From Trachelipus rathkii (taxonomy: Eukaryota > Arthropoda > Malacostraca > Isopoda > Trachelipodidae): a stretch of 31,787 nt of DNA. The position numbers were made by a program, and so were the translations under genes. Below the pieces are notes generated by a model. The model did not search any database. It was given only the letters and a program-made list of their open reading frames with translations, and was not told the origin of the DNA. The DNA lies in assembly GCA_015478945.1 (NCBI GenBank), contig JABUQX010061557.1:1-31787 (forward strand), given 5' to 3'. Position 1 is the first letter of the stretch, and every line of letters begins with the position of its first letter. Shown piece by piece: positions 29,971-31,787 of the stretch.

Positions 29971-31289
29971 AGAAGTATTCTTCATATTAAAAATAAAAAT
30001 ATATTGAAGCTTTTTATACCTTTTATACATGTTGATGTGTGCCTTAAAAATGTCTTGTCACATTGTTTACAGGGCGTTTGGCACTTCTTAAAATGATTCT
30101 CTAGAATGTAGTTAGATTTATCTCCAATTGCTTGAAAAATGCCAACAACATTCATCATTCTCCACACGTGATAAAACTTCTCTTATGGCATGGCCACATA
30201 TTCTTGATTACCTCGTACGTCTGCAATGTGGTTGATGGTAATAAAAGTTATCAAACTATTTGAAAAAAATATTTCTTAAATTTTTTTCATTAAAAAATGT
30301 ATTTGATATTGGATATATATATATATAATATATATTTGAATAATATTGTTTTTTCTATGAAAAATACAATGAAAGAATCTATATTTTATTATTTTGTTTT
30401 TGGCTACTTTGGGCCGAAGTAAAGAAAGAACTTCTTCTGAGCAACAGGCCATATTTGCTAAAGTGTTTCATAGTCTTGTTATTTTGTTCAAATACAAAGT
30501 AGGTAACAGCCGTGAATCTCCGATGTGTAAAACGATGTGTAATTTAGTTAGTTCCTAGTAAATATCCATTTTATTCTATGTGTTCAATATTATTCATATG
30601 TTAGGTTGTTTACTCAGTAGATACGATCTAACTTTAACCTGGTAGGTCGTTGAGAGTTAGTGGTTGTAACAAGCCATAATTTGAGTTAATGTGAAACACG
30701 AAAGAATGGAAAGTAGGCCTAGGTCAGGCTCCTATAATAGAATTAGGGAGAATAGGCCTAGATAAACCACTATAATTAAAACTTTCAAGAAATATGGTGT
30801 TGTTTGGTTGGCTCGTTGTTTTGGGCTCTGTTGTTGGGGTTGGGGGTGTCTGTGAGTAAACTTTTGAATAGAATTAGACAGCCTATTTATATAGTTAAAT
30901 ATGGATTTTCTCAATGCAGAAAATTGATTCACTACAAGGTAAGGCAAACTGGGAGATTGGAAGCATCTTATGCAAATAAGGCTAAGTGGTATACCAGATG
31001 CAATAGAACAATCAATGGTAAATTAAGAAAAAAGGTGCGAACCAGGACGACCGGATACAACGAAACACTGGACCTCGTTCGTACCGACAGCAACATGGCG
31101 TACGGTGGCAAAGAGAAAATGCCATACAAAAGAATTAGATAAATGTCCAACAATCTGCAATCTAGAATGTTACAATGCATCGGCTTTGGTGTGGTGTCGA
31201 TGATTACAACCCGAAGCCAGATATTTTAGAAGTTCGTGCGAACGATATTAAAGTCGATTGAGGATAGAGTACTGGCTAGGGACTCGAGA
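29971..31289. other. No gene recognised
   Basis: Mixed sequence. A plus-strand frame at 30804-31142 (112 residues, hydrophobic start, then basic) has no recognisable family or supporting signal and I do not call it a gene. Confidence 0.4.
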
Positions 31290-31787
31290 TAGACCAAATA
31301 GGGAATCTTTTTGAAGCCAGATGCAAGTATGGAAGACTATCAACACATCTTTTTGCAGGAGTTGAAGAAAAAGTTTACGATGTTTGTTCACAGTTTTTTT
31401 CTTACACATGGAATGAGAAATTAGACATGGCTGGAAATTTATCTTCTATAAGACAGCTCTGGGGTAATCTTCAGGAAGAAATTGTCAAAATTCAAGAGAA
31501 GAATGAGGTACATGGTGCCAGAGATCTTTCTCATATGTAAGATTTTTAAATTTTGCAAAGGATTATTCAAATTCTGCCAACTACACTGGCTTCAATGATT
31601 CATAGTATAGAAAGAAAGAAGTATAGATAATTTGGTAACTTGGCTTTGCACATAGAAGCAAATAAGATGGCATCAAAAGTTAAGTCAGAAAATCAGAAGC
31701 TTAACAATAAAAGAAACTACAGAGAAATTAGTACCAAAGATAAAATGACAGAAATTTTCTTGGTAAATTATGCATTTAAGGTCACTG
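31290..31787 (+). mobile_element. Possible decayed retroelement gag fragment
   Basis: Plus-strand translation from about 31305 is open for ~75 residues (STHLFAGVEEKVYDV, IRQLWGNLQEEIVKI), then breaks with stops near 31540 and 31625. Between the breaks are ILPTTLASMIHSIERKK-like and LALHIEANKM-like segments. The spacing resembles Ty1/copia-type gag (a tryptophan-led helix, then an I-L-x-x-L-P motif). It runs off the window edge, and the assignment is tentative. Confidence 0.3.

Noticed and set aside
30804..31142. 112-codon plus-strand frame with a hydrophobic start
   Set aside because: No recognisable domain, splice context or conservation evidence; could be chance in less AT-rich DNA.

Overview
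The window looks like intergenic DNA from a large, repeat-rich invertebrate genome. I see no host protein-coding gene that I can support. The long (AT)n, (TTA)n and (GA)n arrays and many degenerate non-LTR retrotransposon copies suggest an arthropod, perhaps a decapod crustacean; that assignment is an impression only.

The main feature is a structurally complete Ty3/Gypsy-type LTR retrotransposon, about 14.35 kb (6309-20655), on the minus strand. Its two LTRs are about 2.2 kb each, begin TGTAA and end TACA in the plus-strand reading, and are nearly identical by eye. It has an initiator-tRNA-Met-like primer binding site (18439-18449), a polypurine tract (8506-8518) and a likely 4-bp ATAT target duplication within an (AT)n array. 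In transcription order it encodes gag (16258-18108, four CCHC knuckles), pol (10735-15663, protease, RT, RNase H, integrase) and a third ORF (8598-10085).

Two things set the element apart. Pol carries an OTU-like domain between RNase H and integrase in which the expected catalytic cysteine is serine. The third ORF, in the position where env-bearing elements carry env, encodes an SGNH/GDSL-hydrolase-like protein. Neither pol nor the third ORF has an upstream ATG, and both are preceded by good 3' splice-site sequences, so spliced expression is likely. The gag-pol gap holds a ~28-bp minisatellite in which every unit can form a short GAGGT/ACCTC hairpin.

Left of the element: TTA-rich DNA (660-1560), a foldback element (2351-2904), two tandem duplications (2957-3630) and a decayed CR1/L2-like non-LTR retrotransposon on the minus strand (3640-5730) split by an AT array. 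Right of the element: at least five fragments of one non-LTR retrotransposon family in both orientations (21600-29030), whose 3' tails are GAT-type short repeats, separated by microsatellites. A tRNA-like pseudogene (28244-28315), a ~940-bp homopurine GA tract (29031-29970) and a possible retroelement gag fragment at the right edge (31290-31787) complete the window.
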